The notes under the pieces: model-generated
What the model was told of the DNA's origin: nothing
The model's database searches: none
Seen by the model: the letters and a program-made list of their open reading frames with translations, nothing else
Source: Sphingomonas carotinifaciens
Lineage (GTDB): Bacteria > Pseudomonadota > Alphaproteobacteria > Sphingomonadales > Sphingomonadaceae
Direction: 5' to 3'
NCBI RefSeq assembly: GCF_009789535.1
Contig: NZ_WSUT01000005.1
Location: 682,001-746,000, forward strand
Length of the DNA stretch: 64,000 nucleotides
In this document: in pieces, positions 45,518 to 53,500 of the stretch
Numbering within the stretch: position 1 is the stretch's first letter
Layout of the letters: each line of letters begins with the position of its first letter
Made by a program: the position numbers and the translations under genes

Positions 45518-46576
45518 GTGACTGCCTATTGCCACGCCATCGGCACTGCGGTGCCGGGCCATGATGTTCATGCCATGTATTGCGACTGGGCGACCGACCT
45601 GCTCGACCCCCGCGAGGCCCGCATCTTTGCGCGGATGGCGGCACGTGCCGGGATCGACCATCGCTTTTCCGTGCTGCCGCCGCGCCCCGATGGCCGGCCG
45701 CAGATCGGCGATGGCGGGTTCTACGACAAGGCGCCACTCCCCGGCACGGCCGCGCGCATGGCCATCTATGCCGAGGCCGCACCGCAGCTTGCCGCCGGCG
45801 CCGTGGCGGCGTGCGCCGCGCAGGTCGATCTGGGCGGGATCACCCATCTGGTGGTCGCAAGCTGCACCGGCTTCGTGGCGCCGGGGATCGACCAGATCCT
45901 GGCGCGGCGGCTTGGCCTGTCGCCCTCGGTCGAGCGGCTGCTGATCGGGTTCATGGGCTGTTACGCCGCGGTGACGGCGCTGCGCACCGCGCGACACATC
46001 GTGCGGTCCGAGCCGCAGGCGCGGGTGCTGGTCATCACCGTAGAGCTGTGCACGCTGCATCTGCAGGCGACGCCGGAGGTGGGCGCGCTGATGGGCCAGT
46101 TGCAGTTCGGCGACGGTGCCGCGGCGGCGCTGGTGACGGGCGAGCCGGGCGGGCTGGAACTGGAGGCGGGGGTGTCGCTCGCCCTGCCGGAAAGCGCCGA
46201 GCTGATCCGCTGGGACATCACCGATCGCGGTTTTGCCATGCACCTGTCGGGCGAAGTGCCGGGGCGGCTGGCGGAGGCGCTGGGCGCGGCGGAGACGCGG
46301 GCCGCGCTGTCGGGCGATGGCGGACCGATCGAGGCATGGGCGGTCCATGCCGGCGGGCGATCGATCCTGGATGCGGTGGAGCGGGCGATGGCACTGGATG
46401 CGGGGGCGCTGGCGTCGTCGCGGGCGGTGCTGCGCGAGAAGGGGAACATGTCGTCGGCGACGCTGATGTTCGTGCTGGCGCGAATGATGCTCGAGGCGCC
46501 GATCGAGCGTGGGCTGGCGCTGGCCTTCGGACCCGGCCTGGCGGCGGAGGGCCTGCGCTTCCGGAGCGCGGCGTGA
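45518..46576 (+). CDS. Type III polyketide synthase
   Basis: A homodimeric chalcone-synthase-like enzyme that extends an acyl-CoA with malonyl-CoA and cyclises the product. The catalytic triad is complete: Cys 116 in VVASCTGFVAPGID, His 277 in AVHAGGRSIL and Asn 310 in KGNMSSATLMFVL. The 352 residues also include the family's GFMGCYAAVTALRTAR. The start GTG 45518 has AAGGA five bases upstream; GTG 45482 is possible. The starter unit and ring type (resorcinol, pyrone or phloroglucinol) cannot be read directly. The linked methyltransferase and flavoprotein suggest a phenolic-lipid product. Confidence 0.95.
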   Translation: MTAYCHAIGTAVPGHDVHAMYCDWATDLLDPREARIFARMAARAGIDHRFSVLPPRPDGRPQIGDGGFYDKAPLPGTAARMAIYAEAAPQLAAGAVAACAAQVDLGGITHLVVASCTGFVAPGIDQILARRLGLSPSVERLLIGFMGCYAAVTALRTARHIVRSEPQARVLVITVELCTLHLQATPEVGALMGQLQFGDGAAAALVTGEPGGLELEAGVSLALPESAELIRWDITDRGFAMHLSGEVPGRLAEALGAAETRAALSGDGGPIEAWAVHAGGRSILDAVERAMALDAGALASSRAVLREKGNMSSATLMFVLARMMLEAPIERGLALAFGPGLAAEGLRFRSAA

Positions 46577-47262
46577 GCCTTGCCACCCGCGCCCCCGGCC
46601 CGGAGCTGATGGATGCCGAGGACCTGGACCCCGGCACATACCGCGCGGTGCTGCACGATCTGGCGCGGGTGAACACGGTGACGATGGCGCGGCGGCCGAC
46701 GCTACGGTTTCTCGATTCGGTGATGCGGGGGCGGTCGACGCTCCGGCTGCTCGATGTCGGGTTCGGCGACGGCGATATGCTGCGCAGCATTGCAGGCTGG
46801 GCAAAGGCGCGGGGCATCGTCGCGCAACTGGTCGGGATCGACCTCAATCCCAACAGTGCCGGCATCGCCGCGACGCAGACCGGGCGCGACATGCCGATCG
46901 ATTACCGCACCGGCGACTATGCCGCGCTGGCAGGGCAGGAGTGGGACGTGATCGCCTCCAGCCTGGTCGCGCATCATATGAGCGAGGCGGAGTTGATCGC
47001 CTTTTTGCGCTTCATGGAACAGGAGGCGCGGGTCGGCTGGTTCGTCAACGACCTGCACCGGCACCGCTTCGCCCATGTCGGTTATCCGCTGCTCGCCCGG
47101 GCGGCGCGGTGGCATCCGATCGTGCGGCATGACGGCCGCCTGTCGATCGCGCGCAGCTTCCGCCCGGCGGAATGGCGCGATTTGTTGGCGGCCGCGAACA
47201 TCAGCGCGGCGAAGATCGAGCGCCGCTTCCCCTTTCGGTTATGCGTCGCACGCCGGCGCTAA
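46573..47262 (+). CDS. Class I SAM-dependent methyltransferase
   Basis: A 229-residue methyltransferase: motif I RLLDVGFGDGDMLRSI, acidic LVGIDLNPNSAG, then DYRTGDYAALAGQEWDVIAS and SSLVAHHMSEAELIAFLRFM (motif II/III region). GWFVNDLHRHRFAHVGYPLL resembles enzymes that accompany type III PKS or ubiquinone-like pathways. It begins at GTG 46573 overlapping the polyketide synthase stop, so the product is probably methylated by it (O- or C-methylation unknown). Its last 22 bases overlap the flavoprotein start. Confidence 0.92.
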   Translation: MSLATRAPGPELMDAEDLDPGTYRAVLHDLARVNTVTMARRPTLRFLDSVMRGRSTLRLLDVGFGDGDMLRSIAGWAKARGIVAQLVGIDLNPNSAGIAATQTGRDMPIDYRTGDYAALAGQEWDVIASSLVAHHMSEAELIAFLRFMEQEARVGWFVNDLHRHRFAHVGYPLLARAARWHPIVRHDGRLSIARSFRPAEWRDLLAAANISAAKIERRFPFRLCVARRR

Positions 47263-48305
47263 TCGTCGGCGGCGGGCCGGCGGGTGCGGCGGCGGCGATC
47301 ACGCTGGCACGTGCCGGCACGCCGCATCTGCTGGTCGAGCGGCAGCGCGTGATCGGCGATGCACTGTGCGGCGGCTTTCTGAGCTGGCGGACGGTGGCGC
47401 AGGTGCGGGCGCTGGGGGTGGAGCCGGGCGGCCACCGGGTCACGCGGTTGCGCATGATAACGCCGCGCGCGGTCAGCGAGGCGGCGTTGCCGGAACCCGC
47501 TATCGGCCTGTCGCGCCACCGGCTGGACACCATCCTGTTGACGCAGGCCGAGGCGGTGGGCGCGCGGATCGAGCGCGGCGTGAGTGTGCGCGCAGTGGAG
47601 CAGGACGGCGTGCGGCTGGCCGGGGGCGATGTGCTGTTGCCGGATGCGCTGTTCCTGGCGACCGGCAAGCACGACCTGCGCGGAACGCCAGAGCGGGGCG
47701 ATGCGGGCGAGGACCCGGCGCTGGGCTTGCGCGTGCGACTGGCGGCGGCGCCGGGACTGTCCGCCCTGGTGGACGACGCGATCGAGTTGCATCTGTTCGA
47801 CCGTGGCTATGCGGGGCTGGTGTTGCAGGAGGACGGCAGCGCCAATCTGTGCATGGCAGTCCGCCGGTCGCGCCTGCGCGCGGCGGGGACCGCGGCGGCA
47901 CTGCTCGCCGAACTCGGGCGGGAGGTACCGCGGTTGGCCGAGCGGCTGGCGTTCATGGCGGGCGAGTCGCACGTCGATGCGGTGGCCAACGTGCCCTATG
48001 GCTGGCGGGCGGCTCCGGCTGCGCTGTTCCGGCTGGGGGATCAGGCCGGCGTGATCCCGTCGCTGGCCGGGGAAGGCATGGGCATCGCGCTGGCCAGCGG
48101 CGTGTCTGCGGCGCAAAGCTATATCGCCGGGGGCGCGGCCGCGGCGCCCGACTGGCAGCGCGTGTTCACCCGGCGGATCGGGATGCCGATCGCGGTTGCC
48201 GGTGGGGTCCGGGCGCTGGCGGAGGGGTGGGCACGCGGCGCGCTCCCCCGGCTGGCGCATCCGGCGCTGGTGCGGCTGATCGCGCGGGCGACGCGGGTGG
48301 CGTGA
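47241..48305 (+). CDS. FAD-dependent oxidoreductase (phenolic hydroxylase / geranylgeranyl-reductase-like)
   Basis: A Rossmann flavoprotein of 354 residues: ALIVGGGPAGAAAAITLARA at the N-terminus, LLVERQRVIGDALCGGFL, the middle LSRHRLDTILLTQAE and FLATGKHDLRG, and the second FAD contact DQAGVIPSLAGEGMGIALAS. It fits flavin monooxygenases or reductases that act on aromatic or isoprenoid rings. It overlaps the methyltransferase gene by 22 bases and completes a three-gene unit resembling srsABC, in which the flavoprotein hydroxylates an alkylresorcinol. Confidence 0.9.
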   Translation: MRRTPALIVGGGPAGAAAAITLARAGTPHLLVERQRVIGDALCGGFLSWRTVAQVRALGVEPGGHRVTRLRMITPRAVSEAALPEPAIGLSRHRLDTILLTQAEAVGARIERGVSVRAVEQDGVRLAGGDVLLPDALFLATGKHDLRGTPERGDAGEDPALGLRVRLAAAPGLSALVDDAIELHLFDRGYAGLVLQEDGSANLCMAVRRSRLRAAGTAAALLAELGREVPRLAERLAFMAGESHVDAVANVPYGWRAAPAALFRLGDQAGVIPSLAGEGMGIALASGVSAAQSYIAGGAAAAPDWQRVFTRRIGMPIAVAGGVRALAEGWARGALPRLAHPALVRLIARATRVA

Positions 48306-48395
48306 TCGTGCGCCGGACCGCATGGAGGCAGCGGCAGGCCGCACGCAAAGCTTGCTTGTGATGGCGCGCGAAGCCGGGTATTTCGCGCATCCTTC

Positions 48396-50534
48396 ATGGC
48401 TCGCGCGCGTTCTTCCCGCTCACGTCCCCGTTCGCCCTGGCGGCGCCGGATCGTCGTTTCCCTCCAGATCCTGATCGGCCTGGCCGTGCTGGCGCTCGGC
48501 GCGCTGCTGATCGCGGTGTATGTCGCGCGGTCGCAACTGCCGAGTTTCGAGGAGCTGAAATCCTCGCCCAACGGCCAGATGATCCGCGTCCATGCGTCCG
48601 ACGGCACGGTGATCGTATCGCTCGGGCCGAGTTACGGCGAATGGCTGTCCTATGGCCGCATCCCCGCGGTGATGCGCGATGCCACCGTGGCGGTGGAGGA
48701 TCGCCGTTTCCGCCAGCACCCCGGCGTCGATCCGATCGGCATCGTGCGCTCGGTGATGGTCCGGTATGAACGCGGCCGGTGGGTGCAGGGCGGCTCTACG
48801 ATCACGCAACAGCTTGCGCGCAACATCTTTCTGAACAACCAGAAGAAGTTCGGCCGCAAGTTTCGCGAATGGATCCTGGCGCTGGCGCTGGAGCGCAAGT
48901 TCAGCAAGGACCAGGTCCTCGAACTCTATCTGAACAAGGTCTATTATGGCGGCGGTGCGTATGGCATCGACGCGGCCTCCCGCAAATTCTTCGGGCACGG
49001 CGCGGACACGCTGAGCCTGTCGGAAGCGGCGGTGATCGCCGGGCTGGTCAAGGCGCCGTCCAACTATTCGCCGACCGCCGATGCCGAGGCGGCGGTGGGC
49101 CGCGCGGGCGTGGTGATCGACCAGATGGTGCGCAACGGCTTCATCACCGCGGCCGAAGCGGCGGAGGCCGAGCCGAAATCGCTGCACCTGGCGCCCGAGC
49201 CCAAGCAGAACAGCGTCCGCTACTTCACCGACTGGGCCTTGCCGCAACTCGATACGCTGATCGACGAGACGCAGGCCCCGCTGGAGGTGTGGACGACGCT
49301 GGACCTGGGGATGCAGCGCACCGCCGATGCCGCGATCCGGCAGCAGGCGCCGGCCGGTACGCAAGGGGCGCTGGTCAGCCTGGACCGTGACGGCGCGGTG
49401 CGCGCGATGGTCGGCGGCAAGGATTACGTGTCCACCAACTACAACCGTGCGACGCAGGCGGTCCGCCAGCCGGGCTCCGCGTTCAAGCTGTTCGTCTATC
49501 TCGCGGCGCTCGAGGCGGGCCACAAGCCCGAGGATACCGTGGTGGACGAGCCGGTGACGATCGACGGGTGGAGCCCGCGCAACGATTCGCGGCGCAATTC
49601 GGGGCAGGTGTCGCTTCGCACCGCCTTTGCCTATTCGCTGAACACGGTGGCGGCCAAGCTGGGGCAGGAGGTCGGCTTCACCACGGTGGCCGACATGGCG
49701 CGCCGCTTCGGCATCACCACACCGGTCAACACGCATCCGTCGATGGTGCTGGGCACGTCGGACGTGCGCCTGATCGACATGACGCGCGCCTTTGCCTCGG
49801 TGGCGAACAAGGGCGTGGCGGTGGCCCCCTATGGCATCACCCGCGTGACCACCAACGGGCAGGAAATCTATCGCCACGAGGTGGATCGCAGCCATGTGCT
49901 GGTCGCCCCTTATGTCGCGGCCGAGATGACCGACCTGCTGCAGACCGCGGTCAACACCGGCACGGGGCGTGCGGCACAGATCGGGCGGCCGGTGGCGGGC
50001 AAGACGGGCACGACGAGCAGCATGAAGGATGGCTGGTTCGTCGGCTTCGCCAGCGGGCTGACCACGGGCGTGTGGATGGGGCGCGACAATGCGCGACCGG
50101 TCGCCGGGCTGCACGGCGGCACCGCGCCGGCGCGTGCCTTTGCGCAATATATGAAGGTGGCGACCGCCAGCCGGCCGATCGAGCAGTTCGAGACGCAGGT
50201 GACGCTCCCCGAATGGCAGCTGGAGCCGGACGAGGAGAGCTATTTCGGCGCCCCCGACAATGGCACCGCGGCGGTGGATGCCGATGGCAATCCGATCGCG
50301 CCGGCGGTGCCGGGTGACGGCTATGACGACGATCAGGCACCGGTGGACGTGCGCCGCGGCAGCGACGAGGACGGGCCGCCGGTGCAGGCCGCACCGCCGC
50401 AGCGGCTGGATCAGGACTGGCTGGACCGCGTCACCGGGCGCGATGGCCCGCGCGAACCGTCACGCCCGCGCCCGGCGCCGCGCGAGGGGCTGGCGCCGCC
50501 GCGCTTCGATCAGGACGACCGGCCGACCCAGTGA
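48396..50534 (+). CDS. Class A penicillin-binding protein (bifunctional, PBP1A-like)
   Basis: Peptidoglycan glycosyltransferase and DD-transpeptidase, 712 residues. One N-terminal membrane anchor (IVVSLQILIGLAVLALGALL). The GT51 domain has TVAVEDRRFRQHPGVDPIG (catalytic Glu), GGSTITQQLARNIFLNNQKK and RKFREWILALALERKFSKDQ. The transpeptidase has Ser 361 in RQPGSAFKLF, SLNT as the SxN motif and the KTGTTSSMKDGWFVG box. A Pro/Asp-rich C-terminal tail of about 110 residues is poorly conserved. It is monocistronic; its end overlaps the convergent metalloprotease gene by 25 bases. Confidence 0.95.
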   Translation: MARARSSRSRPRSPWRRRIVVSLQILIGLAVLALGALLIAVYVARSQLPSFEELKSSPNGQMIRVHASDGTVIVSLGPSYGEWLSYGRIPAVMRDATVAVEDRRFRQHPGVDPIGIVRSVMVRYERGRWVQGGSTITQQLARNIFLNNQKKFGRKFREWILALALERKFSKDQVLELYLNKVYYGGGAYGIDAASRKFFGHGADTLSLSEAAVIAGLVKAPSNYSPTADAEAAVGRAGVVIDQMVRNGFITAAEAAEAEPKSLHLAPEPKQNSVRYFTDWALPQLDTLIDETQAPLEVWTTLDLGMQRTADAAIRQQAPAGTQGALVSLDRDGAVRAMVGGKDYVSTNYNRATQAVRQPGSAFKLFVYLAALEAGHKPEDTVVDEPVTIDGWSPRNDSRRNSGQVSLRTAFAYSLNTVAAKLGQEVGFTTVADMARRFGITTPVNTHPSMVLGTSDVRLIDMTRAFASVANKGVAVAPYGITRVTTNGQEIYRHEVDRSHVLVAPYVAAEMTDLLQTAVNTGTGRAAQIGRPVAGKTGTTSSMKDGWFVGFASGLTTGVWMGRDNARPVAGLHGGTAPARAFAQYMKVATASRPIEQFETQVTLPEWQLEPDEESYFGAPDNGTAAVDADGNPIAPAVPGDGYDDDQAPVDVRRGSDEDGPPVQAAPPQRLDQDWLDRVTGRDGPREPSRPRPAPREGLAPPRFDQDDRPTQ

Positions 50535-51178
50535 AGTGCCGCGCCATGCCGCCGCAACCAGGCGGTGGCGGGCGCGGGGTTCTCGCCCAGCAGGTCCGCG
50601 ACGAGCGCGTGGAAGGCGGGGGCGTGGTTCATGTGGACGCGGTGCGCCACCTCGTGCGCCACCGTCGCGCGGCGGACGAAATCGGGCGCTAGGATCAGCC
50701 GCCAGCTATAGCGGATCGCGCCGTACGACGCGCAGCTTCCCCAGCGGGCCTTGGCATCGCCGATCGCGACGCGGGTGACGGTGACGCCGGCCTTTGCCGC
50801 GAACTCGGCGGTTTCCTGCGTCAGAAGGTCGAGCGCCTGGCGGTGCAGCCACAAGGCGACGCGGCGGGGCAGCGTTTCGATCGGGCCGGAGGCGTGCAGC
50901 ACGTCGCCCTCGCGCCGGAGCAGGCGGCTGCGCCCCTCGGTCCAGCGGATGGTGAGCTCGGTGTCGCCGAAGGGGATGGTCGCATCGGGCACGAAGGGGC
51001 GCGGGGCGGGCAGGGCGGCGCGCTGCGCGGCGATCCATTCCCCCTTGCCCTGCGCCCAGGCGAGCGCGGGTTTGAGCGCGGCGCGCTTGGGGATGACGAG
51101 GCGGGTGGTGCCGGTGGCGGGGTCGATCACCAGCCGGATACGCCGCGCGGTGGGGTGGCGGATGATCTGGTCGATCAT
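50510..51178 (-). CDS. YgjP-like metalloprotease family protein (M48-related, DUF45)
   Basis: A 222-residue member of the YgjP/WlaX family with a zinc-protease motif: TVAHEVAHRVHMNHAPAFH (HExxH at about residues 182-186, next to a further His). IGDAKARWGSCASYGAIRYS and WRLILAPDFVRRATVAH fit the family. The substrate is unknown. ATG 51178 is preferred over an upstream ATG that overlaps ycgN. Its last 25 bases lie inside the 3' end of the PBP gene on the other strand. Confidence 0.9.
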   Translation of the reverse strand: MIDQIIRHPTARRIRLVIDPATGTTRLVIPKRAALKPALAWAQGKGEWIAAQRAALPAPRPFVPDATIPFGDTELTIRWTEGRSRLLRREGDVLHASGPIETLPRRVALWLHRQALDLLTQETAEFAAKAGVTVTRVAIGDAKARWGSCASYGAIRYSWRLILAPDFVRRATVAHEVAHRVHMNHAPAFHALVADLLGENPAPATAWLRRHGAALHWVGRSS

Positions 51179-51192
51179 ATCGGGACTGATAT

Positions 51193-51215
51193 CCCTCTCC
51201 CCGATGGGGCGAGGG
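51193..51215. repeat. GC-rich palindrome between the YgjP-like and ycgN genes
   Basis: CCCTCTCCCCGATGGGGCGAGGG is a one-mismatch member of the CCCTCTCCCC/GGGGAGAGGG family, lying between the ycgN stop and the start of the YgjP-like gene on the same strand. Confidence 0.55.
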
Positions 51216-51218
51216 GCC

Positions 51219-51650
51219 TCACAGGTCGCGTTCGACGATGTGATTCTCGAACTCGCCGGCATCGTCTTCGCTGACCGTCCAGCCGCGTACCGATTCGCCG
51301 GCGCGGTGCACCGCGTCGCGGTCGCCCGAGACGAGGTAATGCCAGTCGGGCAGCGGCTCGTTCGCGGCGCGCAGGCGATAGGCGCAGGTGCGCGGCAGCC
51401 AGTCGATATCGCGGACGTTGCGCATGGTCAGGCGCACGCATTCGGGCACATAGGCGCGCCTGTTGCGATAATCGGAACAGAAGCCGGTACGCCGGTCGAG
51501 CATGCGGCAGGCGACGTTGGTCGGCAGCAGCTCGCCGGTATCCTCGTCCTCCAGCTTGTGCAGGCAGCATTTGCCGCAGCCGTCGCACAGTGCCTCCCAC
51601 TGGGCACGGTCGAGCTGCTCGATCGGCAGCTCCCAGAATTTCACGGTCAT
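51219..51650 (-). CDS. YcgN/UPF0260 family Cys-rich protein
   Basis: A 143-residue protein with the UPF0260 pattern: LCDGCGKCCLHKLEDEDTGE (four close Cys), TNVACRMLDRRTGFCSDY, YVPECVRLTMRN and WLPRTCAYRL. The conserved Cys set suggests a zinc or iron-sulfur site. The function is unknown. It starts on an ATGA overlap with the SCO1 gene stop, so the two form an operon. This pairing may hint at a metal-related role. Confidence 0.92.
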   Translation of the reverse strand: MTVKFWELPIEQLDRAQWEALCDGCGKCCLHKLEDEDTGELLPTNVACRMLDRRTGFCSDYRNRRAYVPECVRLTMRNVRDIDWLPRTCAYRLRAANEPLPDWHYLVSGDRDAVHRAGESVRGWTVSEDDAGEFENHIVERDL

Positions 51651-52234
51651 CGGACCCAGCGCTCCAGCGCGTTTGCCACGGCCTCCGGTCCCTCGTCGGC
51701 AGGGATCAGCGCGATGGGCAGGTTGTTCGGATCCATCAGATAGGTGGTGCGCGCGTGATTGACGAGATAGCCGCCGCCGGGCGACGCCTCGCCCTTCTCC
51801 GCATAGACGCCGTAGGATTTGGCCATGGCGGCGATCGCCGCCTCGCTGCCGGTCAGGCCGATGGCGCGGGGGTGGAAGGCCTCTGCGAAGCGCTTCACCA
51901 CGGCGGCGGTGTCGCGTGCGGGGTCGACGGTGACGAAGACGGGGACGATCGCGCGTGCCTTGGCCGGATCGCGTGCCTCCAGCAGGCGCAGGCCGGCCCC
52001 GATCGCCTGCATGTCGGTGGGGCAGACATCGGGGCAGAAAGTGTAGCCGAAATACATGACGCGCCAGCGTTTGCCCAGCGAACGGTCGGTCACCGGCGCG
52101 CCGTCGCCGCCGGTCAGGCGAAAGGGGCCGCCGATCTTCGCACCCGCCAGCGGCGGCGCGGCGGCGGCATCGGGGTCGGACGGGCTGCACGCGGCCAGCG
52201 CGAGAAGCAGCGGCATGAGGCGCAACAGGGTCAT
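51647..52234 (-). CDS. SCO1/SenC family copper chaperone, lipoprotein
   Basis: Thioredoxin-fold protein that delivers copper to cytochrome c oxidase subunit II. The 195 residues have a signal peptide with a lipobox (LLLALAACSPSD), the copper motif TFCPDVCPTDMQ (CxxxC) and the distal His in LVNHARTTYLMDP. It is expected in the periplasm, anchored to the inner membrane. It is the first gene of a two-gene unit with ycgN; it diverges from the ankyrin gene. No oxidase genes are nearby. Confidence 0.94.
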   Translation of the reverse strand: MTLLRLMPLLLALAACSPSDPDAAAAPPLAGAKIGGPFRLTGGDGAPVTDRSLGKRWRVMYFGYTFCPDVCPTDMQAIGAGLRLLEARDPAKARAIVPVFVTVDPARDTAAVVKRFAEAFHPRAIGLTGSEAAIAAMAKSYGVYAEKGEASPGGGYLVNHARTTYLMDPNNLPIALIPADEGPEAVANALERWVR

Positions 52235-52297
52235 GACGCGCGCAGCCTTGCTGTGTTAGGCAGCGGATCGCAAGCCATGGATTCCAAGGATCTCCGC

Positions 52298-52897
52298 ATG
52301 TCCGTCCGCTCCCTCCTGGCAGCCATGCTGCTGGGCGTTCTCGTTGCAGCACCGGCCGGTGCGCAACAACAGTCCGAAAGCTACAAGTTCCTTCAGGCGG
52401 TCAAGGACGCCAAGGGCAACGAGGTGACCGAGATGCTCGGCCGCCCCGGCAGCAACATCATCAACACGCGCGATCCCAGCACGGGCGAGGGGGCGCTGCA
52501 CACCGTCATCAAGCGGGGCGACGAAACCTATCTGCGCTTCCTGCTGCAAAAGGGGGCGGACCCGAACCTGCGTGACGGGCGCGGCAATACGCCGCTGCTG
52601 CTGGTCGTCACCACCGGGCAGACCGACATGATCGGCATCCTGGCGGCGGCCAAGGCCAACGCCAACATCGCCAATTCGGCGGGCGAGACGCCGCTGATCC
52701 GTGCGGTGCAGCGCCGCGACATCACCATGGTGCGCGAGTTGCTGGCGGCGGGCGCCGATCCGGACCAGGGCGACCTGCTCGCCGGCATGTCGGCGCGCGA
52801 TTACGCCACGCAGGACCCGCGCAACGCCGCCATCGCCAAGGTGCTGGCCGATACGCCCAAGAAGACGCGCAAGGCGGTGTCGGGGCCGAAGCTGTAG
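52298..52897 (+). CDS. Exported ankyrin-repeat protein
   Basis: A 199-residue protein with a signal peptide (MSVRSLLAAMLLGVLVAAPA, cut about at AGAQQQ) and about four ankyrin repeats: EGALHTVIKRGDETYLRFLL, GADPNLRDGRGNTPLLLVVT, NANIANSAGETPLIRAVQRR and MVRELLAAGADPDQGD. It probably works as a periplasmic interaction domain. AAGGA lies seven bases before ATG 52298; an in-frame ATG at 52277 would place that hydrophobic core too far in. The partner is unknown. Confidence 0.92.
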   Translation: MSVRSLLAAMLLGVLVAAPAGAQQQSESYKFLQAVKDAKGNEVTEMLGRPGSNIINTRDPSTGEGALHTVIKRGDETYLRFLLQKGADPNLRDGRGNTPLLLVVTTGQTDMIGILAAAKANANIANSAGETPLIRAVQRRDITMVRELLAAGADPDQGDLLAGMSARDYATQDPRNAAIAKVLADTPKKTRKAVSGPKL

Positions 52898-52924
52898 GGC
52901 CCCAGAACCTCCAATCACCCTTAC

Positions 52925-53043
52925 CCGTTCGTCTCGAGTAGTCGTCGAGCGTGTCGAGACGGCGTATCGAGAGACCTTCCCCTCAGGCGAGTACCTCTCG
53001 ATACGGGCTCTCGACAAGCTCGATCCCTACTCGAGGCGAACGG
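52925..53043. repeat. Long imperfect inverted repeat (about 50-base arms)
   Basis: Left arm 52925-52976 reads CCGTTCGTCTCGAGTAGTCG... and the right arm 52992-53043 is its near complement (on the other strand CCGTTCGCCTCGAGTAGGGA...). The ends CCGTTCG and (G/A)TATCGAGAG match. The arms agree at roughly four positions in five and are separated by about 15 bases, so the whole could form one long hairpin. It lies between the convergent ankyrin and DUF1489 genes. It resembles a small non-coding palindromic element and could act as a terminator. Confidence 0.7.
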
Positions 53044-53058
53044 ATGTGAGTTGATGCC

Positions 53059-53463
53059 TTAGATCAACGCCAGTTCGGCCAGCTTGCCGAGCAGTGAGGG
53101 CGGCAGCACGTCCGCGCCGCTGGCGTCGCCGCCGAGATCGCCGGGGGCGTCGGTGGCTTCCAGATAGCGCCAGCCCTGGTGCGCGCGCTTGGGGCGCGCC
53201 TGGACCAGCACCAGCGCGGGATCGATATGGATCGCGCAGCGACCACCCTCCGCCTCGCCGAAGGACAGGATCGGCGAGCGGGCGATCAGCTGGTGCTTGA
53301 GGATCCAGAACAGCGATCCCTGTCCCGCCACCTCCTCGTGCCGCTTGGGCAGATAGCGGGTGGTGAGAAAGACGGGGCCGTCGGCGGCGCGCAGGGCCAG
53401 TCGTTCGGCAAGGTGATCGATACTGGTCGCGCCAAACGCGACTTTGGTCAGATGCAGTGCCAC
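53059..53463 (-). CDS. DUF1489 family protein
   Basis: A 134-residue protein of a conserved alphaproteobacterial family without a known function. Typical start VALHLTKVAFGATSIDHLAE, then FLTTRYLPKRHEEV, the GSLFWILKHQLIARSPIL block, and HIDPALVLVQARPKRAHQGW and YL. GTG 53463 begins the conserved part; codons further upstream would run into the mgtE region and do not look like family sequence. It lies 37 bases after mgtE in the same direction. Confidence 0.87.
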   Translation of the reverse strand: MALHLTKVAFGATSIDHLAERLALRAADGPVFLTTRYLPKRHEEVAGQGSLFWILKHQLIARSPILSFGEAEGGRCAIHIDPALVLVQARPKRAHQGWRYLEATDAPGDLGGDASGADVLPPSLLGKLAELALI

Positions 53464-53500
53464 GCCGCTGGATTTGGGGGCGAAACCCGCCCGCGACAAG

